Source: an uncultured Bacteroides sp.
GTDB lineage: Bacteria; Bacteroidota; Bacteroidia; Bacteroidales; Bacteroidaceae
DNA length: 64,000 nt
Reading direction: 5' to 3'
NCBI RefSeq assembly: GCF_963666545.1
Contig: NZ_OY762899.1
Span: forward strand, 2,914,001-2,978,000
A program made the translations under genes and the position numbers. A model generated the notes under the pieces. That model was not told the DNA's origin, made no database searches, and saw only the letters and a list, made by a program, of their open reading frames with translations. Of the stretch, positions 1 through 8,972 are shown in pieces (the stretch's first letter is position 1; every line of letters begins with the position of its first letter).

Positions 1-2
1 GG

Positions 3-2801
3 GTTGCAGGTTATGCAAATGGTCTTGTACGTGGTACTACAACAATGAATGGAGTGACGAACCCACTTTATGTAATTGATGGCTTTCCGGTAGAAAGTAC
101 TCGGTATACTCCCCAAGGAAATCTTATCGAGAATATTCCTGATTTGAACATGGAAGATATAGAGAGCATAACTGTGTTGAAAGATGCGGCTGCTGCTTCT
201 ATTTACGGTGCGCGTGCAGCCAACGGCGTAGTAGTAATTGTGACAAAGAAAGCATCTAAAGGAAGAACCGAAGTGTCTTTCTCAAGTACCTTCACATTTT
301 CTCCTTATTCCTTTTATAAAGATCGCCTGACCAACTCGGCTGATGTTATTGATCTTGAAAAAGAGTGGGCAGAGAAGAATCCTAATTTGCAGGGAAGTGG
401 TGCTTCATCTTATGCCGCTAATTTATTGAAATACAGAGTTTATACGAACCAAGGTATTACGGCTATCTTGAATGCTTATGCAGGAAACTCAACACAAAAT
501 GAAATGAATGCAACACTGAATGCGCTTTCTGCTAAAGGTTATAATTATTATGATGATACGAAGAAATATACCAAAACAAATCCTTTCTATCAGCAATATA
601 ACTTAAGTATCGGTAAGGCTACAGAGAAGAATAACTTTAAAGTTTCACTAACTTATAAGAATAATCAATATGAGAATAAGTATTCAGATGATAGTTCTTT
701 TGGGCTGAATATTATTAACTCTACGGATATTACAGATTGGTTGAGACTTGATGTGGGCAGCTATACAAAGTATACCAATGCTACCACTCAGACTTATGAC
801 CCATTGTCCCCCGGTTATACTTATATGCCTTATGACGGATTGGTTGATGCTCAAGGAAATCCTTATATTTCTACGGCCGAATCTCGCTATAGTCAGGATA
901 TTGTAGATAGAATTAAGACAAATAGACTTTATAGCATGAATATAACTCCGCTGGATGAAATTGGGCGGAATCTGGGAAAGGAAAAAAACTTCTTGAATAG
1001 ATCATTTGTTAAATTGAACTTCAAATTAACAGACTGGTTAAAATACGAAGCGATGTTTCAGTATGAGTATGGAGTAGATAGGTATAATAAGCTCTCCGAT
1101 AAAGAGTCGTACAGTGTACGTTCGAAGGTGAATGGCTTGGCTACCGCTTCTGCTAATGGTCAGACAACCTATAATTTGCCTTATGGAGATATTAATTATG
1201 ATAGACGGCAATACTCGTCTGCTTACGGTTTCCGCCAGCAATTGAATTTTAATAGAACCTTTGCCGGGAAGCATGATTTGGCTATGATTTTGGGATCAGA
1301 AATTCGTAGCACAAAATTGGAATACAAGGACGAAATTCAATATGGCTATGATCGTGAAATGCTGAGCTATATTCCTATTGATGCTGCTTCTTTATTGAAA
1401 AGGTACAATGGATTGTTGGGAGGGCGTTTTTATTCTTCGGATTTAGGCTTTCAGAAAGAGAACGTTGACCGTTTCGTTTCATTCTATGGCAATGCGGCTT
1501 ATACATATGATGATAAGTATACGGCTTCAGGAAGTCTTCGTTGGGATCGCTCTAATCTCTGGGGTACCGATTCAAAGTATCAGAATAAACCTATTTGGTC
1601 TGTAGGTGCATCTTGGAACATCAATAAAGAAGATTTCTTTCATGTTAGTTGGGTAGATATGCTTAAGTTCCGCCTCTCTTATGGTATTGGTGGAAATGTT
1701 GCTAAGAATGCAGCTCCATATTTAACCGCTTCTTATTCTACAAATCCTAATGTTGGTGGTACCAAGGGAACTGTGGGTTCTCGGCCTAATCCTGAGTTGT
1801 CTTGGGAGAAAACAACAACGACGAATGTGGGCGTTGACTTCTCTCTGTTTAAGAATCGTTTGAATGGTTCTGTGGAATATTATGATAAGAAGGGAGTAGA
1901 CCTTTTGGCTAATGCCAACGGGGTACCTACTGAAGGATTTGGGTATTCTACCTATAAAATAAATAACGGAGAGATGACTAATCGAGGCGTAGAATTAAGT
2001 CTTTCAGGAGATCTTATTCGCACAAAGGATTTTTTGTGGAATGTAAACTTAATGTATGCATATAATAAAAATAATGTGACTTATGTAAATGTAAAGGCAC
2101 CTATGTACATTTTACAACTGGATTATCCTTCGTCACATCCACGTGTTGGCACTCCTTATAATTCTATTTATGGCTATAAATGGGCTGGGCTAAATGAAAA
2201 AGGTCTACCACAGGTTTATGACGAAAATGGAGAAAAGACAACTACAGCACCAACGAGTCTTGATGCCATTCATGATTTAGGTTCAACCGTTCCTTCTCAT
2301 ACAGGTTCTTTGGGTAGCTCATTGCAATACAAAGATTGGCAAATGTCTTTTATAGTCATTTATCAATTAGGGCACAAAATCAGGAATACAGATTTACCCT
2401 ATTTGCAAAGTACGTATAACAGTTCGATGGGACAATACATGACATCGATAGGGGCTGTGAACAAGGATATAAAGAATCGTTGGAAGACTGCTGGAGATGA
2501 GGCTCATACGGATGTACCGGCTGTGATTTTTGCCGAAAGCTCAGACTATTACTACGGAAGTTATTCGGTGTATTCTTATGCGGACATTAACGTATTAGAT
2601 GCTTCCAATATTCGTTTAAGCAACATTTCTCTCTCCTATCGTTTGCCACAAACGTTTTGCAAGAAGATCTTTTTGAAGAATGCTCGTCTTCAGTTTAATG
2701 TGGAGAATCTTTATACTTTCGCATTTGAGAAAAGGGCGAAGTATCTACTGGGGGGATACAATTCACCTAACTACGTCTGGGGACTTTATTTGAACTTTTA
2801 A
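3..2801 (+). CDS. SusC/RagA-family TonB-linked outer membrane protein, 5' end outside the window
   Basis: Outer-membrane TonB-dependent transporter that would import a glycan or other nutrient captured by its SusD partner. The frame is open from the first bases, so the signal peptide, carboxypeptidase-like domain and TonB box lie upstream and about 932 residues are visible. The start shows the plug-domain signature of the SusC family (NPLYVIDGFPV, then IESITVLKDAAAASIYG and ARAANGVVVI). The rest is beta-barrel with many aromatic, alternating strands and ends in a terminal Phe (LYLNF), as expected for BAM-dependent insertion. SusD follows 18 bp downstream, so the two are co-transcribed. The substrate cannot be read from the sequence. 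The first in-frame ATG at 45 is internal, not the true start. Confidence 0.95.
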   Translation, partial: VAGYANGLVRGTTTMNGVTNPLYVIDGFPVESTRYTPQGNLIENIPDLNMEDIESITVLKDAAAASIYGARAANGVVVIVTKKASKGRTEVSFSSTFTFSPYSFYKDRLTNSADVIDLEKEWAEKNPNLQGSGASSYAANLLKYRVYTNQGITAILNAYAGNSTQNEMNATLNALSAKGYNYYDDTKKYTKTNPFYQQYNLSIGKATEKNNFKVSLTYKNNQYENKYSDDSSFGLNIINSTDITDWLRLDVGSYTKYTNATTQTYDPLSPGYTYMPYDGLVDAQGNPYISTAESRYSQDIVDRIKTNRLYSMNITPLDEIGRNLGKEKNFLNRSFVKLNFKLTDWLKYEAMFQYEYGVDRYNKLSDKESYSVRSKVNGLATASANGQTTYNLPYGDINYDRRQYSSAYGFRQQLNFNRTFAGKHDLAMILGSEIRSTKLEYKDEIQYGYDREMLSYIPIDAASLLKRYNGLLGGRFYSSDLGFQKENVDRFVSFYGNAAYTYDDKYTASGSLRWDRSNLWGTDSKYQNKPIWSVGASWNINKEDFFHVSWVDMLKFRLSYGIGGNVAKNAAPYLTASYSTNPNVGGTKGTVGSRPNPELSWEKTTTTNVGVDFSLFKNRLNGSVEYYDKKGVDLLANANGVPTEGFGYSTYKINNGEMTNRGVELSLSGDLIRTKDFLWNVNLMYAYNKNNVTYVNVKAPMYILQLDYPSSHPRVGTPYNSIYGYKWAGLNEKGLPQVYDENGEKTTTAPTSLDAIHDLGSTVPSHTGSLGSSLQYKDWQMSFIVIYQLGHKIRNTDLPYLQSTYNSSMGQYMTSIGAVNKDIKNRWKTAGDEAHTDVPAVIFAESSDYYYGSYSVYSYADINVLDASNIRLSNISLSYRLPQTFCKKIFLKNARLQFNVENLYTFAFEKRAKYLLGGYNSPNYVWGLYLNF

Positions 2802-2819
2802 TATTGAAGCAGTAACATT

Positions 2820-4235
2820 ATGAAAACTAAAATATTAACATCTACGCTTTGGGTATTCTTTATTGGGATAAGCGTGCTCTTTTCTTCTTGTGACGGTTTC
2901 TTGGGTATTATGCCTAAAGGTGCCAAAACTCCTTCTACCTTAGCTGATTATGAAGCTTTTATCAGGGACGAATATACAAATCAAAGAACAGACATAACGC
3001 AAGCGATTCTGTTGCTTAATGATAAGTTTGAAACTGCATCTAATTATAATTACTATCCGCTTTATAAAGCGAATTATTTCTGGGATGAGTCTGCTAATCG
3101 TATCGAATTGAATAGTAGCGATGAAGCGACCTATTATAGTGGATATGCAGCTATCTCTAGTTGTAATCTTATTATAAAGAATGCATCGTCTGCAACTGAG
3201 GCAACTGATGCCGAAAGAAATGAATTGACAGCGCAGGCCAAAGTCATCAGAACGGTGGTCTACTTTGTTTTGGCAAACTATTATGCGGATACGTATGATG
3301 AAGCAACTGCTGCTACTAAATTATCGGTTCCTTTGATTGAAAATGCTGATTTGAATGCATCTTATACGCAAGTAAGTATTCAGCAGATTTATGATTATAT
3401 GCTTAAAAATTTAGAAGAGGCCTTACCCTATCTGCCTCATGCGGGGGCAACTGTATTACATCCTACGATTGGAGCAGCGTATGCCATGTATGCTCGAATT
3501 TATTTACAGATGGGCAACTATGCATTGGCTTTGCAATATGCCGACAAGGCTTTGGTCGAAAATAGTGCTTTATACGATTGGACAGCTTACTATGAAGCCA
3601 ACAAAGCTCAGATAGAGAATGCAACTTCTTATACGCCTACTACTTCTCCTATGGGAATTGACAATGTGGAAAATTACTATTTCCGTCATGGTAGTAAAGA
3701 TGGCGCTAGTTCAGAGTTAAAGATACAGGTTGACAGAGTTGCTCGTTTTGAAGCGGGTGATGCCCGTATGGCTGCTCGTTGGAAGCTTGAGAAAATTGGA
3801 GTTGACACTTATTATAAAAGTACACTGAGCGGTTTGTTTAACTATGGTGGTCTCACCACTACGGAGGTTTATCTTATCAAGGCAGAGTGTCTGGCTCGTA
3901 ATGGTAAATATAGTGATGCAATGAGCGCACTGAATACTGTTCGTCAAAAGCGTATTCTTGCAACTGTTTATCAGCCGTTAAGCGCTTCTACGGAGGAACA
4001 GGCAATGCAGTATATTCGTCGCACAAAAGAGAATGAATTGATATTCTCTATTGTTCCTTTTGCTGATGCTCGTCGTTTTAATAAAGAAACTAAATATGCC
4101 CGTACGTTAAGTAAAGTGGTAGATGGTAAGACATATACGCTTTCTCCTACTTCACATTTGTGGACTATGCCTTTCCCTATGGGAGCTACTAGTAACTCGG
4201 GAAATGGAACTCTTACTCAAAATGTAGATAAATAA
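2820..4235 (+). CDS. SusD/RagB-family nutrient-binding lipoprotein
   Basis: Surface lipoprotein that caps the SusC channel and binds the nutrient. The 471-residue product starts with a lipoprotein signal peptide whose lipobox ends in LFSSC (Cys about residue 24). It then shows the helical TPR-like SusD pattern: AAISSCNLIIKNA, a RTVVYFVLANYYAD helix around residue 145, YAMYARIYLQMGNYALALQYADKAL around 225, and EVYLIKAECLARNGKYSDAM followed by ALNTVRQKR near 350-375. The distal segment ENELIFSIVPFADARRFNK matches the conserved SusD C-terminal region. It is slightly short for the family (usually 500-600). It sits between susC and a thioredoxin-type lipoprotein in one operon. Confidence 0.95.
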   Translation: MKTKILTSTLWVFFIGISVLFSSCDGFLGIMPKGAKTPSTLADYEAFIRDEYTNQRTDITQAILLLNDKFETASNYNYYPLYKANYFWDESANRIELNSSDEATYYSGYAAISSCNLIIKNASSATEATDAERNELTAQAKVIRTVVYFVLANYYADTYDEATAATKLSVPLIENADLNASYTQVSIQQIYDYMLKNLEEALPYLPHAGATVLHPTIGAAYAMYARIYLQMGNYALALQYADKALVENSALYDWTAYYEANKAQIENATSYTPTTSPMGIDNVENYYFRHGSKDGASSELKIQVDRVARFEAGDARMAARWKLEKIGVDTYYKSTLSGLFNYGGLTTTEVYLIKAECLARNGKYSDAMSALNTVRQKRILATVYQPLSASTEEQAMQYIRRTKENELIFSIVPFADARRFNKETKYARTLSKVVDGKTYTLSPTSHLWTMPFPMGATSNSGNGTLTQNVDK

Positions 4236-4248
4236 CTAATAAAGATCA

Positions 4249-5426
4249 ATGATGAAATTAAAAATGCTTTTTGGAGCAATCGCTCTTTTTTTTACTTTGT
4301 CTTCATGTGCTCAAATTCCTGCCGGAAGCTATCTAATAGAAGGTAAACTGGATGGACTGATGGAAGGTGCATCTTTGGAGTTGCTACCTGGTGCAACTCA
4401 TAAGGACGAGAAACCTGTGGCTATATCTAAAGTTGGAGCGGATGGAACTTTCTCTTTTAAAGGCAGCGTTCCTTCTCCTCGTATGTTTTATCTCCATGTG
4501 GCTGATTCATATGGACTTTTTAAACTGGTAATAGGTAACAATAAAATTGAAGTGTCAGGTCAAGTTTCTGTTACTGATAGGGAGGGCCGGAAGGTTTATG
4601 ACTTTTCAAAAGTTAGTGCTAAAGGTAGCGCTGTCCATGATGAATATTTGAAGAAGATAGCTCCTCGTGCTGCTCTTGATACTACCTATCAGAATTATCA
4701 TAAAAAGTATGAGGTTGTATTTAAAGCGATGCAAATGGCTAGAGAGATGAAGAACAAAGCGGCATATGATTCAATTGCCACTTCACCTGCCGGTCAGGCA
4801 TTTAACAATGCGAAAAGGCTTTCTTCGATTCGGTATCATCTATTTCAAATGCAGTCATTTTGAGTAATAAAGACTCATGGTGGGGCCCTTTGCTAATGAT
4901 GGATGTTATGAGTTATTTAACTGAAAATGAGAAAGCTACCTATGAAAAGTTTTCTCCAGATGCAAAAGACAGTTATTATGGCAAGCTTGTTAAAGAGGAG
5001 CTGTATCCTGTAGGTTTTGTCGGTAAAAAGGCACCTGCTTTTGTTGTTATCGATGGACTAGGAAAAGAAGTGAAGTCTGCGGAACTAATGAAAGGGAAGA
5101 AATATATTCTAATTGATTTTTGGGCTTCGTGGTGTAATCCTTGTCGTAAGGAGATTCCGAATTTGAAGAATTTATATGGAAAATATGCTTCAAAGGGATT
5201 GGAAATAATTAGTATCTCTATAGATAAAAAGGAGGCTGATTGGAAAAAAGCAATGGACGAAGAAAAGCTTCCTTGGCTTAGTTTTTTGGATAAAAAAGAT
5301 ATATCAACCTTCTATAAAGTGAAATTAATTCCGGCTGTTTTTTTAATCGATGAACAGGGAATAGTCTTGAGCGACAAACTCCGCGGAGAAGAGCTTGCCA
5401 CCAAACTGGAAGAATTGTTTCGTTAA
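4249..5426 (+). pseudogene. DUF4369-thioredoxin (TlpA/ResA-like) lipoprotein, interrupted by a -1 frameshift
   Basis: The first frame (4249-4863) encodes a lipoprotein signal peptide (lipobox TLSSC, Cys near residue 20) and a DUF4369 domain. The second frame (to 5426) encodes a TlpA/ResA-like thioredoxin domain with the redox motif WASWCNPCRKE. Together they give about 390 residues, the usual length of one Bacteroidetes DUF4369-thioredoxin protein. Around 4812 the reading frame slips. Adding one G after GCG restores AEKAFFDSVSSISNAVILSN, which leads straight into the KDSWWGPLL segment. The second half has only a TTG at 4860 as a possible start and would lack a signal peptide. The likely role of the intact protein is periplasmic thiol-disulfide exchange linked to the SusCD operon. 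It is either a pseudogene or a one-base assembly error. Confidence 0.85.
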
Positions 5427-7375
5427 TTCTCTCCGGCGTTAACTATTACGCTGTCTTTAGTAATTGATAGATCATTGCGGGCCGGGCCTGTAATCTTTAT
5501 GTCGGGGCGGATACTATCCGCCTCGGCTTCGTTTAATAAGCCTTTGGCTTTGAGCCTTGCTGCAATGAGCCGATAATATCCTCCCAAGTATTCTTTTAGC
5601 TTCATGTCTGAAGTAAATGAACTACGGAAATGTTTTGGTTTTGGGATGATGGAGGCCAGAAAAATACTTTCTTCTGCCGATAGCTGAGAGGGACGTTTGT
5701 TGAAGTAATAGGTTGAAGCCTCTTGTATACCATAGATGAGTGGACCCCATTCGGCTATGTTCAGATAAACTTCGTACATGCGGTGCTTGGAGGTTAATCC
5801 TTCGGTTTCGATGAGCCATACAATCAGTGCTTCTTCCAGTTTGCGGGCAATATTCTTACGACGGTTTAAGAAAACGTTCTTAACCAATTGCATGGTGATG
5901 GTACTGCCTCCACGGGCAAAACGCTTCACCTTCAGATCGTGAATGAGTGCTTCGCGCATGGGGCCGGGTAAGAAGCCTTTGTGGTAAAAGAAAGCCCCGT
6001 CTTCACTCTGTAGAACAGACATCTGCAGCAAGGGCGAAATACTGTCGAGTGGGGTGAAGTGTTCATAAGAAGGACCAATCGTAAATGTACGTACGGGTGC
6101 TCCATTTTCATAAGCGGTGTAGGTGAATTCCTGCGACATCTTGCTTAAATTAGTGGTACCATACTTCACGATGTGGAAATCTTTGTGACGAAGTTCTGAT
6201 TCAAACTTTAGACTGTCTAGTCGGGCAAAGTCCACATCAAGCAGGAAATGATAGGCCAGCGATCCACTGGCTTGGAGGCCTTCCAGATTAGAAAATAGTC
6301 CTTTAGGCAAAGAACTGAAGAGCTCGTCGGCAGGAAACCAAGATTTGTTTACGGAGGCAGTGAAGTGCCATTTTTCTTGCTGTTTTTGAGCTCGCAGGTA
6401 AGGATGGAATTGGATTTTGTTGAAGCCTGCGGTACTGGTGCTGTCTAATTCGATATAGTTGCTTCCCACATTGATACGATAGGTTAACCGTCCATGGTCA
6501 AGGTTGATAATATCGGGTGAGAGTGCTTGGTGATACAGGCTTAACCCACAAATTTCAGCTTTACCACTTAGTGCTATTTCGCTACTGCTTATTGTTTCTT
6601 TATTGAGACTGTAGGCCAGTGTGTCGAACATCACTTCGGCTTCGAGTCTGCGAGTGAGGTAGGGAAGTAGTATTTTTTTTCTTTCACGTGAGTAAAGTTC
6701 GGCTTGCAATACATGGTGTGATCGATTTAGTTCTCCACGGGTAGCCCATCTTTGGGAGGTGTTATTCTCTCGCACATTTATATCAGAACGGAAACGGTTC
6801 TCTTTTATGATCAGTGAAGGAATGTTTACGGAAACAAAGTTACTGTCTCTTCGTTGTACGATGTTTAGGTGGCTAATCTCTCCGTTCTCAGGTAAAAGAT
6901 TGAATGCCAATTCTGTTAACTCATCGACTTGCTTGGCGTAGTTACTTTGTTTGTTTTCTGTCGTATTTTCATTTGTTTTCTTACGGAAAAGGAAGTCGTA
7001 GTTGGCTATTGAATCCTTTTTCGTGAAGTAAATACTCAACTTATCTATGCGTACATTTTGCACTTCCACATCACCTTCAAGTAGTGCCCAGAGGCTGAAG
7101 CGTACACCCATCGATTGCATATTCAGAAGTGTATCTCGTCCAATAGGAACGATGGAAAGACCTTTTACGCGTATATTGTTCATTCCCTCCATCTTCAAAG
7201 AACGATATTTAATGGATAGCCCGTATTCTTTTTCTGCAGCAGATGTTTTTTTGTTTACCATCATCCTTAGTAGGCTGTTGCGGCCCAGATAAATTCCGAT
7301 TGCTGCTAACATTAGTATCGTTACAATGATAATGGCAGTCAAGATGATATTCTTTTTTCTTCTTTTGTTCATCAT
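5423..7375 (-). CDS. GT51 peptidoglycan transglycosylase with AsmA-like N-terminal region
   Basis: Likely inner-membrane glycosyltransferase that polymerises lipid II into glycan strands. The 650-residue product has one N-terminal membrane segment (about residues 10-31), then a long beta-rich periplasmic part that resembles AsmA-type repeats (residues ~40-430). A GT51 domain follows at ~445-620. Motifs seen are EDGAFFYHKGF (catalytic Glu at about residue 458), RGGSTITMQLVKN, KHRMYEVYLNIAEWG and FNKRPSQLSAEESIFLA. No penicillin-binding transpeptidase domain is present, so this is a monofunctional enzyme, but more than twice as long as E. coli MtgA. It converges with the upstream thioredoxin gene, their stop codons overlapping. 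The function of the N-terminal half is unknown. Confidence 0.9.
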   Translation of the reverse strand: MMNKRRKKNIILTAIIIVTILMLAAIGIYLGRNSLLRMMVNKKTSAAEKEYGLSIKYRSLKMEGMNNIRVKGLSIVPIGRDTLLNMQSMGVRFSLWALLEGDVEVQNVRIDKLSIYFTKKDSIANYDFLFRKKTNENTTENKQSNYAKQVDELTELAFNLLPENGEISHLNIVQRRDSNFVSVNIPSLIIKENRFRSDINVRENNTSQRWATRGELNRSHHVLQAELYSRERKKILLPYLTRRLEAEVMFDTLAYSLNKETISSSEIALSGKAEICGLSLYHQALSPDIINLDHGRLTYRINVGSNYIELDSTSTAGFNKIQFHPYLRAQKQQEKWHFTASVNKSWFPADELFSSLPKGLFSNLEGLQASGSLAYHFLLDVDFARLDSLKFESELRHKDFHIVKYGTTNLSKMSQEFTYTAYENGAPVRTFTIGPSYEHFTPLDSISPLLQMSVLQSEDGAFFYHKGFLPGPMREALIHDLKVKRFARGGSTITMQLVKNVFLNRRKNIARKLEEALIVWLIETEGLTSKHRMYEVYLNIAEWGPLIYGIQEASTYYFNKRPSQLSAEESIFLASIIPKPKHFRSSFTSDMKLKEYLGGYYRLIAARLKAKGLLNEAEADSIRPDIKITGPARNDLSITKDSVIVNAGEN

Positions 7376-7397
7376 TTATTTGATGTCTTTGCAAAGT

Positions 7398-7442
7398 ACT
7401 CCTATTTGTGATACGTACACGAAACGTATCATAAATAGGAGT
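7398..7442. repeat. 19-bp inverted repeat at the predicted 5' end of the transglycosylase mRNA
   Basis: The arms 7398-7416 and 7424-7442 match in 18 of 19 positions around a 7-nt loop. A minus-strand -7 element TAACTTTG lies at 7452-7445, so a transcript would begin at or inside this repeat and carry a strong 5' hairpin about 20 nt upstream of the ATG. It could instead be an operator for a dimeric regulator. Confidence 0.7.
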
Positions 7443-7444
7443 TG

Positions 7445-7452
7445 CAAAGTTA
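7445..7452 (-). promoter_or_regulatory. Putative -7 element (TAACTTTG) for the transglycosylase gene
   Basis: Matches the Bacteroidetes TAnnTTTG -7 consensus on the minus strand, about 70 nt upstream of the ATG at 7375. No clear -33 TTTG is present at the expected distance, so this is tentative. Confidence 0.4.
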
Positions 7453-7535
7453 TATAAATTTGACTAGGCTATGTCTGGAAGGAGGGATAAATCTCTTGAT
7501 GATTTTAGACCTTTAAGAAATAAGAGGCAAACGGG

Positions 7536-7607
7536 CATAAAAATAGCGGTCAGCGATGAATAATCAAGATGTATTATCCATTGTTCGCTGACCGCTGATC
7601 GCTGATC
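7536..7607 (-). terminator. Terminator of the efflux operon, with GCTGATC heptamer repeats
   Basis: Perfect 12-bp inverted repeat (7545-7556 with 7585-7596) just downstream of the TolC stop codon. On the minus strand the stem is followed by ATTTTTATG, a short U tract. The outer side carries three tandem heptamers, GCTGACC-GCTGATC-GCTGATC (7587-7607), which allow alternative registers of the stem. Confidence 0.65.
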
Positions 7608-7629
7608 GACACACATTATAGTTTAGTAC

Positions 7630-8952
7630 CTATTGAATGGGCTTTCCTTTATAGAAGTCTAATATTTTAGTGCGGAAGATGTAGTCGTATTTTGCTTGAA
7701 TGCGGTCAGATAGAGCTTTCATCAGATTTAGTTTTGCTTCATTATACTCTACTGAAGTAGCCTTTCCGTTCTCTAATTTTTGACTCATTAGGCGGAAAGA
7801 TTCTTGATTAGCATCTACTGCTATGGTACTGGAATTGTATTTACTTTCGGCTGCCACAGCACTATACCATGCCTGCTGAATTTCTTTATAGAGATTTTTT
7901 TTCGCATTGTCAAGTTGCAAAGAATAATTCAACTGTTGCAAACGGGCTGTGCGTATGCGATTGCGAGTCTCAAAGCGATTGAATAACGGAATGCTGAGAC
8001 TAAAGCCGATGGACTTGCTTAGATTATTATTCAACTGTTTGCTGAAGCTGCCATCATCCGCTTTCCCATTTACAGTGTAGAAGCGACTTCCTAGTCCGGC
8101 CTCAAAAGATAGTTGAGGATAATATCCGCTCTGTGCAATGCGAATACTTTTTTCACTACCTTCTAGCCGGTATTGTGCTGCCAGAATTCCCGGTTTAGTT
8201 GCCATAGCCTGTACGTAGATGTCATTGGGTGGAGTAATGGGTACAAATGTTGGATTAGCATCGGGGAAATCCAAAGTAAAGCCTTCGGGAGTGGGTAACT
8301 CTAGTAGCTGGCTTAACTCTAGTAATGATAAGCGGTAGTTGTTGTCAGCTTGTACGTAACTTAATTCGTCTTGCGCTATGCGAGATTTGGCTTCGGCAAC
8401 TTGAGCTACTGACGATTTTCCCTGCTCGGCTAATTTTGTAATACGCGCATATTGTTCTTTACTGAGTGTGACTTGTTCTTGCGCAACTTTCAGGAGTTCC
8501 TGATTAAATAATACTTGTAAGTAGGACGAAGCTACGTTCACGGATAGATCCTCTTTGGCCTTCTCTAGATCTTCCATATCTGCTTTGAGGTTAAGCTTTG
8601 ATAAGGCATATTGGTTAGGCAACTGCATGCCGGTAAACAATGGCACATTCGTACTTAAATTAAAGCTAGAATTGGCACTATTAGCCTTACTGTACGAGTT
8701 GTTTGCAGGAGATGGATTACGTCCCCAGCTGAAATCTTGGTTTGCTCTTCCACTTAGGTTCGGTAGTCGTGCCCACTTTGCTGTGTTTACATCCACCTTC
8801 TGTTGCTCCGCCGTATTTTGAGTTTGAAGTACGGATACATTGTGCTCAATGGCATAATCAATGCATTGGCGCAGACTCCACGCTTCCTGAGCATGTATGG
8901 CGATAGAAGAAAGTCCTATTGCCATAACAATTGTTATTATCTTTTTTTTCAT
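7630..8952 (-). CDS. TolC-family outer membrane efflux protein
   Basis: Outer-membrane exit duct for the tripartite efflux system encoded upstream. The 440-residue product has a Sec signal peptide (IITIVMAIGLSSIAIHAQ) and two TolC/OEP repeats made mostly of long alpha-helical coiled-coil segments (SYLQVLFNQELLKVAQEQ, LYKEIQQAWYSAVAAESKY). These are separated by short beta-strand stretches rich in N/S and aromatic residues. Length is typical for the family. It is the last gene of a five-gene minus-strand operon, 20 bp after the adaptor gene, and is followed by a terminator. Confidence 0.93.
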   Translation of the reverse strand: MKKKIITIVMAIGLSSIAIHAQEAWSLRQCIDYAIEHNVSVLQTQNTAEQQKVDVNTAKWARLPNLSGRANQDFSWGRNPSPANNSYSKANSANSSFNLSTNVPLFTGMQLPNQYALSKLNLKADMEDLEKAKEDLSVNVASSYLQVLFNQELLKVAQEQVTLSKEQYARITKLAEQGKSSVAQVAEAKSRIAQDELSYVQADNNYRLSLLELSQLLELPTPEGFTLDFPDANPTFVPITPPNDIYVQAMATKPGILAAQYRLEGSEKSIRIAQSGYYPQLSFEAGLGSRFYTVNGKADDGSFSKQLNNNLSKSIGFSLSIPLFNRFETRNRIRTARLQQLNYSLQLDNAKKNLYKEIQQAWYSAVAAESKYNSSTIAVDANQESFRLMSQKLENGKATSVEYNEAKLNLMKALSDRIQAKYDYIFRTKILDFYKGKPIQ

Positions 8953-8972
8953 ACTTGTTCTGTTAGCCGTTC

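Noticed and set aside
4860-5426. Independent thioredoxin gene starting at TTG 4860
   Set aside because: There is no signal peptide or credible start, and the upstream frame lines up with it after a one-base correction.
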